Source of the DNA: a bacterium
GTDB lineage: Bacteria > ARS69
Reading direction: 5' to 3'
NCBI GenBank assembly: GCA_025774805.1
Contig: JALGZR010000036.1
Coordinates: forward strand, 1 to 55,610
Length of the DNA: 55,610 nucleotides
The position numbers were made by a program, and so were the translations under genes. Each line of letters begins with the position of its first letter. Positions within the stretch are counted from its first letter, which is position 1. The notes below the pieces were generated by a model. It saw only the letters and a program-made list of their open reading frames with translations, was not told the DNA's origin and did not search any database. This document shows positions 16,431 through 25,279 of the stretch, piece by piece.

Positions 16431-17096
16431 ATGAGAGATCCCCGCGAGGCGCTCCCCGGCGAGGTCGCTCCCTACTGGGAGAAGTCGAAGCTCCACGAGT
16501 TCGTCGGTGATCTGAAGATCACGTTCGGTTTGCTCGCTCTGATCGCCCTCGGCCTGACGCTCTTTCTCCTGCTCTTCCACGCCGAGGGGATTCTCCTGGG
16601 GGTGGGGCTCCTCATCTTCGCGGCCGGGGGATGGGTGACGGTGGCCGTGATCGACGCGAAGGGATGGAAAGAGCATCGGTCCGCCCGCGATGCGGCCGAA
16701 CAGGTGGCGAAGGCCCTGGCGGCCTCGGCGGCCGGGAGGGACGTGGGGGCGACCGCTCCCCCGGGAGCCGGACCCGGCGACGCGCCGGCCGCCCCCACCG
16801 CGCCGGGCGCGCCGGCCGCGGCCGCCGGCGCGGCGCCCGGGGCCCGGCCCGAGCCGGGGGAATCGACCCCGCGGACGGAGACCACGGCGGCACCCGCCAC
16901 CGCGACCCCCGAGCGACAGGTGCTCTCCGGCGGCCGGGTTCTGCTCGGCTTCGCTCTCGTCGCTCTCGTGCTCGCGTCCGCGCTGATCGGATCGAACCGG
17001 CTCGCTCTCGGGCTTCTCCTCTTCTTCGTGCTCGTGATCTTTTACGGGTGGCCCTTCCTGATCTCCGCCCTCGGCGCCGGGGATCGAGAGCGGTAG
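16431..17096 (+). CDS. Small membrane protein with Ala/Pro-rich middle
   Basis: The protein is 221 aa from ATG 16431 with GAGGAGG just upstream. Two hydrophobic segments lie near residues 29-50 and 52-75. A low-complexity Ala/Pro/Gly linker follows (about 95-160), then two more hydrophobic segments (about 168-185 and 190-212). I do not recognise the family. It faces the acetyl-CoA synthetase gene tail to tail with a 10-bp gap. No operon partner is visible. Confidence 0.7.
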   Translation: MRDPREALPGEVAPYWEKSKLHEFVGDLKITFGLLALIALGLTLFLLLFHAEGILLGVGLLIFAAGGWVTVAVIDAKGWKEHRSARDAAEQVAKALAASAAGRDVGATAPPGAGPGDAPAAPTAPGAPAAAAGAAPGARPEPGESTPRTETTAAPATATPERQVLSGGRVLLGFALVALVLASALIGSNRLALGLLLFFVLVIFYGWPFLISALGAGDRER

Positions 17097-17106
17097 CCTT
17101 CGCCTC

Positions 17107-19341
17107 TCACCCCCCCACCCTTATCCGCACGTCCACGATGCGGCAGCCGCTCGGATCGGGGGAGAGGAGGAAAGGGTTCAGGTCCATCTCCGCGAACTGG
17201 GGGAAGTCCTGCACGAGCGCGGAGAGACGCAGGAGCGCGTCGTACACGACGGTCAGGGCCACTCCCTCCTCCCCGCGCACGCCCTGGAGGAGGGGGAAGC
17301 CCCGGATCGACTCCACCATCTCTCTCGCGTCGACGTTCGTGATGGGGTGGACGCGGAGTGCTATGTCCTGGAAGACCTCGACGTACTTGCCGCCCAGTCC
17401 GAAGAGGAGCACCGGTCCGATCACCGGATCGGTGGTCATTCCGAGAATGGCCTCCTTGCCCGGCTTCGACATCGGCTGCACGAGGAAGCCCTCTTCGGCC
17501 GGCTCGTAGCCGAGACCACGGACGGCGCGGCTCATCTTGCCGAACGCCCCCTCCATCTCGAGATCGCCCTGGATGTTGAGGATCACCCCGCCGACGTCCG
17601 ACTTGTGGACGATCTTCCGGCCCGCCACCTTGAGAACCGCGGGGTAGCCGAGCTCGCCGGCCGCCTCCAGCGCCTCTTCGGGGGACTTCACGCGTCGCCA
17701 CGGCGCGAGGGGGAACCCGTATGCCTCGAGGAGGCGGAACGCCGCGTCGGGATCGAGGTACTCGCCCTGCCGCGACTCGCGGGACAGGATCTCGCGGGCG
17801 CGGTCCCGATCGGCGTCGATCTCCGGAATCGTGCCGCCGTCCCGGTCGATCCACCGGGCGTAGTTCGCCATCTCGGAGGCGGCGTACGCGGCGGTCTCCG
17901 GGTAGCGGTAGATGGGCGGGCTGTCGGGGATCTCGACCGGGATGCGCTCGTAGTACTTGTCCTCGGCCATTAGGACCATCATCACGGGCTTCTCGAAACC
18001 CTTCATCGACTCCGCCACCGCCCGCACGACGTCCATCGGGTCGACCATGATCGGCGGGACGAACGCCACGATGGCGAGGTCCACCTCGTCCGACTCGAGG
18101 AGGATGTGGAGACAGTGGCGGAAGTTGTCTTGGTCGGCGGCGGCGATCATGTCGATCGGGTTGGAGACGCTCGCCTCTTTCGGCAGGCGCTCGGCCAGTC
18201 GGCGCCTCGTCGGCTCGTCGATCTCCGCGAGATGCATGCCGTGCCCGATGAGGGCGTCGGTGGCCATGATCCCGGGGCCGCCCGCGTTCGTGAGCACCGC
18301 CACGCGGTTTCCCTTCGGCAGCGGGCAGTGCGAGAACGCCAGAATGAGCGCCATCATGTCGTCGATCGTGTGGGCGCGAATCACTCCCGTCTGGCGGATG
18401 AGGGCGTCGGTCGCCTCGTCCATGCCCGAGAGGGCACCGGTGTGCGACGACGCCGCGCGCGCTCCCGCCTTCGTCCTCCCCGACTTCACCATCAGGATCG
18501 GCTTCTTCTTCGTGATCCGGCGGGCGAGTGTCGTGAACCGGCGCGGATTCCCGAAGTCCTCGATGTAGAGGGAGATGATCCGCGTGCACGGATCGTCCTC
18601 CCAGTACTCGATGAGATCGTTGCCGGTCACGTCCACCTTGTTTCCGATGGAGGCGAACTGGGAGAAGCCGATGTTGAGCTTCTGCATCTCGGTCCAGATC
18701 GCGATGCCCAACGCTCCGCTCTGGGAGACCCACCCGACCGGTCCGGCGTTCGGCATTCCGGGAGCGAACGTCGCGTTCAGAGACACCCGCTCTTCCGCGT
18801 TGAAGACGCCGAGGCAGTTGGGGCCGACCGCCCGCATGTCGTAGCGCCGGCAGATCTCCTTGAGACGCCGCTGCCGGTCGGCTCCCTCACCCTTGGGTCC
18901 CATCTCCTTGAATCCGGCGGTGATGATGACGAGTCCCTTGACCCCCTTGCGGCCGCACTCGTCCACCACTTTCTCCACGACGTCCGCCGGCACGACGATG
19001 ATCGCGAGATCGACCGGATCGGGAATGTCCAGAATCGAGGGATAGGCCTTGATCGAGTGGATGTAGTCCGCCTTGGGGTTCACGGGAAAGAGCTTGCCGT
19101 GGAAGTCCGCCATGATCAGGTTGTGCACCATTTCCCGTCCGATGGATCCCCGCCGGGTGGAGGCTCCGATCACCGCCACCGACCTCGGCCGGAAGATCGC
19201 GTCGAGCGTGTGCACGGGCCGGGACTTCGCCTCGGGGGACTCCTCGGAATGAATGCCCCCCCGCCGGCGGACGGCTCTCGGGTCGCTCGAACGGCGGCTC
19301 GCGTCGGAGGCGGGTCGGGCGCTTCCGGAATGGTCAGGCAT
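17107..19341 (-). CDS. acd: Acetate--CoA ligase (ADP-forming), fused alpha and beta subunits
   Basis: Interconverts acyl-CoA plus ADP and phosphate with acid plus ATP and CoA, giving substrate-level ATP from acetyl-CoA. The protein is 744 aa. A CoA-binding domain begins near residue 45 (LDAIFRPRSVAVIGAST). A succinyl-CoA-ligase-like domain follows with VGPNCLGVFN, GWVSQSGALG and the loop SHTGALSG, whose His is the phosphorylated residue in the family. The C-terminal ATP-grasp part starts near 520 (LLEAYGFPLAPWRRVKSPEEA, VLKVAGRKIVHKSDVGGV) and ends EMDLNPFLL. Its start overlaps the lipA stop by 8 bp, so it is the third gene of a lipB-lipA-acd operon. Confidence 0.92.
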   Translation of the reverse strand: MPDHSGSARPASDASRRSSDPRAVRRRGGIHSEESPEAKSRPVHTLDAIFRPRSVAVIGASTRRGSIGREMVHNLIMADFHGKLFPVNPKADYIHSIKAYPSILDIPDPVDLAIIVVPADVVEKVVDECGRKGVKGLVIITAGFKEMGPKGEGADRQRRLKEICRRYDMRAVGPNCLGVFNAEERVSLNATFAPGMPNAGPVGWVSQSGALGIAIWTEMQKLNIGFSQFASIGNKVDVTGNDLIEYWEDDPCTRIISLYIEDFGNPRRFTTLARRITKKKPILMVKSGRTKAGARAASSHTGALSGMDEATDALIRQTGVIRAHTIDDMMALILAFSHCPLPKGNRVAVLTNAGGPGIMATDALIGHGMHLAEIDEPTRRRLAERLPKEASVSNPIDMIAAADQDNFRHCLHILLESDEVDLAIVAFVPPIMVDPMDVVRAVAESMKGFEKPVMMVLMAEDKYYERIPVEIPDSPPIYRYPETAAYAASEMANYARWIDRDGGTIPEIDADRDRAREILSRESRQGEYLDPDAAFRLLEAYGFPLAPWRRVKSPEEALEAAGELGYPAVLKVAGRKIVHKSDVGGVILNIQGDLEMEGAFGKMSRAVRGLGYEPAEEGFLVQPMSKPGKEAILGMTTDPVIGPVLLFGLGGKYVEVFQDIALRVHPITNVDAREMVESIRGFPLLQGVRGEEGVALTVVYDALLRLSALVQDFPQFAEMDLNPFLLSPDPSGCRIVDVRIRVGG

Positions 19342-20272
19342 CGGTTCCCTCGGTGTGACGTCGGGCGTGGTAGCTGCTCCGGACGAGGGGTCCGGATTCG
19401 ACGTATCGGAATCCGAGCGAGACGCCCTCTTTTCGAAGCTCCTCGAACTCCTCGGGCGTGTAGTACCTCTCGACCCCCAGATTCTTTCGAGTCGGACTGA
19501 GGTACTGGCCGATCGTCACGATCTCGACGCCGGCCGCGCGCAGATCCTCGAGCGTCGATCGAATCTCGGCGCGCGTCTCGCCGAGCCCGACCATGAGGCC
19601 GGACTTCGTGCGCATCCCGCCGCCGTCGCCGCTCCCGTTCCGGGAGTCGGCCGCGCGGCGGAGAAGCCGGAGACTCTGCTCGTAGTCCGCGTCGGGACGC
19701 ACGCGCGGGTAGAGGCGGGGAACGGTCTCCACGTTGTGGTTCAGCACGTCGGGCGAAGCCTCGAGTATCGCCCGCAGCGCCACGGGGTCCCCCGCGAAGT
19801 CGGGGATCAGGACCTCGATGCGGCAGCCGGGGTCCCGCTCCCGGACGCACCGGATCGTCTCCGCGAAGTGCCCCGCTCCGCCGTCGGGGAGATCGTCCCG
19901 GTTGACGCTCGTGATGACCGCGTGGGCGAGGTCGAGCCGGTGAACCGCCTCCGCCACGTGGCGCGGCTCGTCCGCATCGAGCGGCGTGCCGCGGCGCGCG
20001 CGGCCGACCGCGCAAAACGTGCAGCGCCGGGTGCAGGTGTCGCCCAGGATCATGAACGTGGCGGTGCGATCGGCCCAGCACTCGTAGAGATTCGGGCACC
20101 GCGCCTCCTGGCAGACGGTGTGGAGGTGCAGCCCCGTGACCATGCGTTTGACTTCGCGGTAATTCTCGCCGGTCTCCAGTCGGATCTTGAGCCACTCCGG
20201 ACGCGGAGGCTCCTCGAGACGGTGCGCCCGACTGCGCGGCGTCGTGCCCACGTCCTCGACGGACCCGTTCAC
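19334..20272 (-). CDS. lipA: Lipoyl synthase LipA
   Basis: Inserts two sulfurs into protein-bound octanoyl groups to make lipoyl cofactor. From the GTG at 20272 the protein is 312 aa. The auxiliary cluster cysteines are C54, C59 and C65 (CQEARCPNLYEC), and the radical SAM motif is C80, C84 and C87 (CTRRCTFC). The C-terminal RSSYHA serine motif is intact. GTG 20272 is chosen because it overlaps the upstream stop as GTGA, the pattern used throughout this window. An ATG at 20323 would add 17 residues and overlap lipB by 55 bp. A Gly-rich insert near residues 190-200 (SRNGSGDGGG) is unusual but lies in a variable loop. Confidence 0.93.
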   Translation of the reverse strand: MNGSVEDVGTTPRSRAHRLEEPPRPEWLKIRLETGENYREVKRMVTGLHLHTVCQEARCPNLYECWADRTATFMILGDTCTRRCTFCAVGRARRGTPLDADEPRHVAEAVHRLDLAHAVITSVNRDDLPDGGAGHFAETIRCVRERDPGCRIEVLIPDFAGDPVALRAILEASPDVLNHNVETVPRLYPRVRPDADYEQSLRLLRRAADSRNGSGDGGGMRTKSGLMVGLGETRAEIRSTLEDLRAAGVEIVTIGQYLSPTRKNLGVERYYTPEEFEELRKEGVSLGFRYVESGPLVRSSYHARRHTEGTDA

Positions 20273-21360
20273 GGCGATGTCCGGGGCTCGAGAATCGTCA
20301 GGGCTCGCCGGTTTCCGTTCCATTGCAGAAGCTCCCGCGCCCGATCCGGGCTGGTCCAGAGATACTCCTCATGCTCCCCCGGAGAAAGGTCGATCCGGGG
20401 GTTCTCCACTTCCATCGCGAACGCGTACTCGCGGTTGACCCAGGGATAGGCGTCCGCTCCCGGGCTCCGCCTCCAGTGGAGCCGGAAGTCTCTCACGTAG
20501 TCGAGATCTTCCGGAGCGCCATCGACGCCCGTCTCCTCCCTCGTCTCCCGGCGGGCGGCCTCGGCGGGGCTCTCTTCCTCTTCGAGGAGCCCGGTGACCG
20601 GCTGCCAGAATCCCCCGTCCTCCGGAGTGCGCTTGAGAAGGAGCACCTCGAGCCCGGAAGCGCCCCGCCGCCAGAGGATCACCTGAACGGAGCGGCTCGT
20701 CATCTCCCGATCGACGCGGACCCGCTCGAGCTGCTCGGCGAGCCGGACCGCGAGCCGCTCCCGCACCGCCTCGTAGTCGACCGGCTCTCCCAGCACCCGC
20801 TCGAGGCTCGTCGTGCCCCGGCCGCGGATCCCGCACGGCACGATGAGGTCGAAGAACCCGAGGTCGGTCGACACGTTGAACGCGAGGCCGTGCGTCGTCA
20901 CCCAGCGGGAGATCCGGACCCCGATCGCGGCGATCTTGAAGTCGCCCACCCAGACGCCGGTCAGCCCCGCGATGCGCCCCGCCGATACGTCGAAGTCCGC
21001 CAGCGTCCGGATCACGGACTCCTCGAGATCCCGAACGTAGCGGCGGACGTCCCGCCGGTCGGGATTCAGGTCGAGGATCGGATAGCCGACGATCTGGCCC
21101 GGGCCGTGAAACGTGACGTCGCCCCCCCGGCCCGTCCGGAAGAAACCGACGCCGCGGGCCTCGAGTTCCTCGGGAGAGAGAATCAGGTTCTCCGACCCGG
21201 CATTTCGACCCAGCGTCACCACGGGGGGGTGCTGGAGCAGGAGGAGCTGATCGGGGAGCTCACCCTCCGCCACTCCCTCCCGGAGCCGACCCTGGAGATC
21301 GAGCCCGTCGTCGTACTCGACCATCTCGAGCTTGAGCACCTCCAGCTCGCGGGAGCCCAC
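20269..21360 (-). CDS. lipB: LipB octanoyltransferase fused to a Nudix hydrolase domain
   Basis: One uninterrupted 363-aa frame. Residues 1-215 are lipoate-protein ligase B: RTGRGGDVTFHGPGQIVGYP, the catalytic Lys in WVGDFKIAAIGVRISRWV (K142) and the catalytic Cys in IVPCGIRGRGTTSL (C176). From about residue 220 a Nudix domain begins (MTSRSVQVILWRRG), with a complete Nudix box at 257-279 (family form GX5EX7REUXEEXG). The start is the GTG at 21360, set by an AGGAGAGGAGG ribosome-binding site 9 bp upstream. LipB supplies octanoyl groups for LipA, encoded next; the Nudix partner's substrate is unknown. No stop or frameshift separates the domains, though M220 could start a free Nudix protein. Confidence 0.9.
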   Translation of the reverse strand: MGSRELEVLKLEMVEYDDGLDLQGRLREGVAEGELPDQLLLLQHPPVVTLGRNAGSENLILSPEELEARGVGFFRTGRGGDVTFHGPGQIVGYPILDLNPDRRDVRRYVRDLEESVIRTLADFDVSAGRIAGLTGVWVGDFKIAAIGVRISRWVTTHGLAFNVSTDLGFFDLIVPCGIRGRGTTSLERVLGEPVDYEAVRERLAVRLAEQLERVRVDREMTSRSVQVILWRRGASGLEVLLLKRTPEDGGFWQPVTGLLEEEESPAEAARRETREETGVDGAPEDLDYVRDFRLHWRRSPGADAYPWVNREYAFAMEVENPRIDLSPGEHEEYLWTSPDRARELLQWNGNRRALTILEPRTSP

Positions 21361-21486
21361 GTCGAGATGCCTCCTCTCCTCGATCGGCCCGGGGGGGTAC
21401 GGGTCGGCGGAGTGTACCGGAAGCCGAGACCCCGCGGCCACCACCCCCGGTTGACTCGAACCCGACCGAAGGCCGATCTTCGATCG

Positions 21487-23031
21487 ATGGGCGTTCTCCG
21501 AGCGTTCTCCACGTTTCCCCGACCTCTCCGCCTCCTCGTCGGAGCGGCGTCGCTGACCGCCCTCCTCTCCGCGTGCGGCGAGGGGGAGAGTGCCCGGCAC
21601 TCGATCCTCCTCGTCACCCTCGACACGACCCGCTGGGATCGAGTCGGCACGTACGGGGATCCGAGCGCCCGCACGCCGGAGCTCGACGCGGTCGCGCGCC
21701 GCGGCGTCCTGTTTCGCCTGGCCTTCGTCGACGCACCGACCACGCTTCCATCCCACACGACAATGCTGACCGGCGCGTTCTCGCTGCGGCACGGCGTGCG
21801 TCTGAACGACACCTACGCGCTGCCGGAGGAGGCGAAGACTCTGCCCGAGATCTTCGCCGAGCGCGGGTATGCGACGGCGGCGGTCGTCTCCAGCGTGACG
21901 CTCGCCGCCGAAGGCGGACTCGATCAGGGATTCACCCGTTACGATGACGATCTCCCCGCCGAGTTCGAGTGCCACGATCCCGCCCTCGCCGCGAGGACCG
22001 AACGCTTCGTCGGCACCCAGCGGCGCGCCGACCAGACGACCGCCGCGGCGCAGCGTGCGCTCCTCCATCTCACGTCTCCGGCCTTCGTGTGGGTGCACTA
22101 CGTCGACGCCCACCTCACCTACGATCCCCCGCCGCCGTGGAACCGCATCCCCGGGCTCTCTCCCTACGCGGGGGAGATCGCGTTCGCCGACCGGGAGATG
22201 GGTCGCCTGTTGCGCGCGGTGGCGGAGCGGCTCGGTCCCGCGATCGTCGCGATCCTCTCCGACCACGGGGAGGGGCTCGGAGACCACCGGGAGGACGAGC
22301 ACGGCATGTTCCTCTACGACACCACGGTGCGGATCCCCTTCGTCCTCTCGGGGCCCGGAGTCTCCGGCCGAATCGAGTCGGGAATCGCCCGGAACGCGGA
22401 CCTCGCTCCCACGCTGGCCGGCCTCGCGGGACTCGACGCGGGCGCCTTCCCCGACGGGGTCGATCTGCTCGCGGCGGAGCCCCCCGCCCCCGACTGGGTC
22501 CTGAGCGAGAGCCTCACCCCGACGCGGTTTCACGGCGGGTCCCGCCTCAAGGCCCTGCGCACCGACGGGGCCAAGTACGTCCTCGCTCCCGATCCCGAGC
22601 TCTACGATCTGACCGATGATCCCGGGGAGACCCGCAACCTCCTGGCGGGTGATCCGGCGAGGAGGCAGGAGCTCCACCGCCCCCTGGTCGAGATCGTTAC
22701 GGAGATCCTCGAGGACCCGACGTTCGCCTCCGCGCAGGCCGCCCCGGTGGACGACGCGCGCCGGGAGGCCCTCGAGGCGCTCGGCTACCTCGGCGCCGGT
22801 CGGGCGATCCCGCACGCCCCGGAGACGACCGCGACCGGGATCGACCCGAAGGATCTCATCGACGTGACCCGGTCCGTGCGCTACGTGATGGACGGCCGGT
22901 ACGACGAAGCGCGCCCGCGCATGACCCGGTTCTGGGGGAAGCACCGAACGCCTAGCACCGAACGCCTCCCGACCCGTCGTGGGACGAGCTCTTCTCGCGA
23001 GCCCATCTCTGTCAGGCCTTTCTCGAGCTGA
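21487..23031 (+). CDS. Sulfatase/alkaline-phosphatase-fold lipoprotein (frame broken near 22954)
   Basis: ATG 21487 begins a lipoprotein signal peptide (LLVGAASLTALLSACGE, lipobox SAC). The sulfatase fold follows: ILLVTLDTTRWDRVG with the metal-binding Asp, TLPSHTTMLTGAFSLRHGV at the nucleophile site, and AILSDHGEGLGDHRE. The usual Cys/Ser of the formylglycine motif is replaced by Thr and the Arg by His, so it is probably a hydrolase or transferase with a Thr nucleophile rather than a true sulfatase. A 14-bp tandem duplication at 22940-22967 shifts the frame; the last 30 residues as read are spurious. Without it the protein would continue as TPR-like sequence to 23210 and overlap the next start as ATGA. 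Confidence 0.8.
   Translation: MGVLRAFSTFPRPLRLLVGAASLTALLSACGEGESARHSILLVTLDTTRWDRVGTYGDPSARTPELDAVARRGVLFRLAFVDAPTTLPSHTTMLTGAFSLRHGVRLNDTYALPEEAKTLPEIFAERGYATAAVVSSVTLAAEGGLDQGFTRYDDDLPAEFECHDPALAARTERFVGTQRRADQTTAAAQRALLHLTSPAFVWVHYVDAHLTYDPPPPWNRIPGLSPYAGEIAFADREMGRLLRAVAERLGPAIVAILSDHGEGLGDHREDEHGMFLYDTTVRIPFVLSGPGVSGRIESGIARNADLAPTLAGLAGLDAGAFPDGVDLLAAEPPAPDWVLSESLTPTRFHGGSRLKALRTDGAKYVLAPDPELYDLTDDPGETRNLLAGDPARRQELHRPLVEIVTEILEDPTFASAQAAPVDDARREALEALGYLGAGRAIPHAPETTATGIDPKDLIDVTRSVRYVMDGRYDEARPRMTRFWGKHRTPSTERLPTRRGTSSSREPISVRPFSS
22940..22967 (+). repeat. 14-bp perfect tandem duplication
   Basis: AGCACCGAACGCCT occurs at 22940-22953 and again at 22954-22967. Fourteen is not a multiple of three, so the second copy moves the sulfatase frame by two. 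Deleting one copy gives a continuous frame to the stop at 23208-23210. Confidence 0.95.
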
Positions 23032-23210
23032 CCGATCTCGAACGGGAGGAGGATCACCTCGAGCGAGGGAAGGCGCACGTGGAAGAGGCCGTCCGTTACG
23101 ATCCCCGGTACGAGGACGCCCTCCGTCTCCGGCGCCGCCTCCAGGAGCTGGAGAGCCGGGATGGGACGTTCGCGGCGCCGATCCCGCCCCGGAGAGGGAA
23201 GCTGCGATGA
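22968..23210 (+). pseudogene. C-terminal TPR-like tail of the sulfatase-fold protein, out of frame
   Basis: In the frame restored by removing one 14-bp copy, this stretch reads DPSWDELFSRAHLCQAF, then LELTDLEREEDHLERG, EEAVRYDPRYEDALRL and ends RRGKLR at a TGA. The TGA overlaps the ATG of the glycosyltransferase (ATGA). The helix-turn pattern and the position match the TPR tail of the related protein at 25280-27235. It was coding until very recently, or still is in the living genome. Confidence 0.75.
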
Positions 23211-25231
23211 CCCGCGACGCGTCACGCCCGATCGCCGCCGCGTCCGCACTTCTGCCGTTCGCGCTGGCCGCGCTGGCCTTTCTCCTCCGATTCCCGCACC
23301 TCGACTGGGGTCTTCCCGACGTCTACGAAGAGGCGACCGCGCTCCGGAGAGCCTGGGACATGGCGGGCTGGGGTCCGGAGAGGGAGTTCGATCCGAACCC
23401 CCGGTTCTTTCGCTACCCGAGCCTCGTTCTCTATCTGCACCTGATCGGCAACGCGCTCGGCTTCGCCGTCGGGAAGGCGACGGGACAGTGGGCGTCGATC
23501 ACCGAGTTGCGAGCGGCGATGGTCGCCGACCCTTCGCCGATCATCGTCTTCGCTCGGGGGATCACGGCCGTGCTCGGAGCGGCGACGGCGCTCTTCGCCT
23601 ATCGACTGGGGCGCCGTCTCGGCGGGATCGGGACGGGCATCGCCGCCGCGCTCCTTCTCGCGGTGAACGCGTTTCACGTCGACCACTCCCGGCGGGTCGA
23701 GGTCGATGTTCCCCTCACCCTCTTCGCGACCTGGGCGCTCTGGCGAATCGTCCTGGCCCTGGACGAACCGACCCGGCGACGCTTCGCCGTCGCGGGGATT
23801 GCCGTCGGGCTCGCGAGCTCCGCGAAGTACCCGGGGGCGTTTCTCGCCCTCCCGCTGGCCTTCGCCCTCCTCCGAGCCGGGTCGGCGCGGCGGCTGTCGG
23901 CGGCGATCGCGGCCGCGCTCGGGGGTGCTCTGGCCTTCGCGCTGACGTCGCCGTACGTGTTCCTCGACTTCCCGTCGTTCGCCGCCGAGATCGGGAGCGA
24001 GCGGGAGCACATGCGGGTCGGACACTTCGGGCTGGAGGGGGGGATCTCGTGGGGGTGGTACGTGCGCAGTCTCGCGAGGGATCTCGCGGGGTGGCCGGTC
24101 GCCGTGGCGGCGGGCGCCGGGGTCGTCCTCGCGGTGCGCCGAGCGCGAACCGGACGCCGGTCCGATTGCGCGCCCCTCGTTCCGGGTCTCTACGCGATCT
24201 TCATGCTGGCGATCGTCGGTTCGTGGGCGATGAAGGCCGACTGGTATCTGATGCCCGTGCTCCCGGGCGTCCTGGTTCTGGCGGTCTGGGGGCTCCGGGA
24301 GCTCGCCGGGCTCTCGCCCCGGCTCGGACGGAATCCCCGGACCCGGCGCACGGTGTTCGTCCTCGGGGTGCTTCTCCTGGCGGCCCCGTCCCTGACGGCT
24401 CTGCCCGCCCGGCTTGCTCCTCCTCCCGAGGATCCTCGAGCGGCGGCGCGGAGATGGATCGAGACGAACTGCCCCGCGGGAGCGTTCATACTGGCCGAGC
24501 CCTACGGTCCCCTCCTCGTCGACGCAACCTGGCGATTGAGCACCGAGCCCGATCTGTGGGACGCGATCGGGGAGCGCTTCGCCACCCGCCGCGAGTATGC
24601 TATCCAGCACCTGCCGATGCTCCAGGTGCGACCGGAGACCTCCGCTCCCTTCTACGATCCCTCGCTCTATCCGGACGTCGACCTGATCATCACCTCGCGG
24701 GACATCTCCGCACGCTACCGGCGCGAACCCGAGCGGTTCGCGAACCAGCTCGCGTTCTACCGGTCTTTGGAGCGCGCGTTCACGCGCGTCGCGGAGTTCC
24801 CGCCGGACGAGAGCGTCGAGCCCGAGATCGTCGTCTGGTTCAACCCGCACCAGACCCGCCCCTTCGGCTACCGGGAGACGGTGCTCGGACCGGGTCTCCT
24901 CGAGGTCCCGCCCGCCGAGCTCTCGGGACAGGAGTCGGAGTTCCTCGCGAATCTGGGGATGAACTACGAGACGTTCGGGTTCTTCGACGAGGCCGTGCGC
25001 GCCTACGAGGGCGGAGCGCGCTATCCCTTTCCGCCGGGAAGGCAGATCGAGTGGAAGCTGATCTCGGGACTCGTCCGCTGTCGTCTCGCGAAGGGCGACA
25101 CGACCGGGGCGGTCGAGATGCTCGGGGAGGCGGCCGATCGCACGAGCGTGCGCGGCAATCGCGAGGCCTTCCTGGAGATCCGGGAGAAGATCCTCTCGGG
25201 GGACCCGGGGGGTCCCGCGCGGTCCCGGTGA
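23207..25231 (+). CDS. GT-C type membrane glycosyltransferase, ArnT/PMT-like
   Basis: The protein is 674 aa from ATG 23207. About ten hydrophobic segments fill residues 8-400 (ALLPFALAALAFLLRF at the start). The first periplasmic loop holds the acidic motif HLDWGLPDVYEE, the place of the catalytic Asp in GT39-like enzymes that use lipid-linked sugars. After a soluble domain (about 410-560), a TPR-like C-terminus appears (FLANLGMNYETFGFFDEAV, then EAADRTSVRGNREAFLEI). It is coupled to the sulfatase-fold gene upstream, so both may modify an envelope glycan. Donor and acceptor are unknown. Confidence 0.8.
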   Translation: MTRDASRPIAAASALLPFALAALAFLLRFPHLDWGLPDVYEEATALRRAWDMAGWGPEREFDPNPRFFRYPSLVLYLHLIGNALGFAVGKATGQWASITELRAAMVADPSPIIVFARGITAVLGAATALFAYRLGRRLGGIGTGIAAALLLAVNAFHVDHSRRVEVDVPLTLFATWALWRIVLALDEPTRRRFAVAGIAVGLASSAKYPGAFLALPLAFALLRAGSARRLSAAIAAALGGALAFALTSPYVFLDFPSFAAEIGSEREHMRVGHFGLEGGISWGWYVRSLARDLAGWPVAVAAGAGVVLAVRRARTGRRSDCAPLVPGLYAIFMLAIVGSWAMKADWYLMPVLPGVLVLAVWGLRELAGLSPRLGRNPRTRRTVFVLGVLLLAAPSLTALPARLAPPPEDPRAAARRWIETNCPAGAFILAEPYGPLLVDATWRLSTEPDLWDAIGERFATRREYAIQHLPMLQVRPETSAPFYDPSLYPDVDLIITSRDISARYRREPERFANQLAFYRSLERAFTRVAEFPPDESVEPEIVVWFNPHQTRPFGYRETVLGPGLLEVPPAELSGQESEFLANLGMNYETFGFFDEAVRAYEGGARYPFPPGRQIEWKLISGLVRCRLAKGDTTGAVEMLGEAADRTSVRGNREAFLEIREKILSGDPGGPARSR

Positions 25232-25279
25232 AGCCCGTCCGCTCGGGCCTCCTCCCGGCCCGCCGTCCGGGTCGGTAGT

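Noticed and set aside
20323-20325. ATG 20323 as the lipA start
   Set aside because: It would overlap lipB by 55 bp; GTG 20272 gives the normal length and a GTGA overlap. It cannot be fully excluded.
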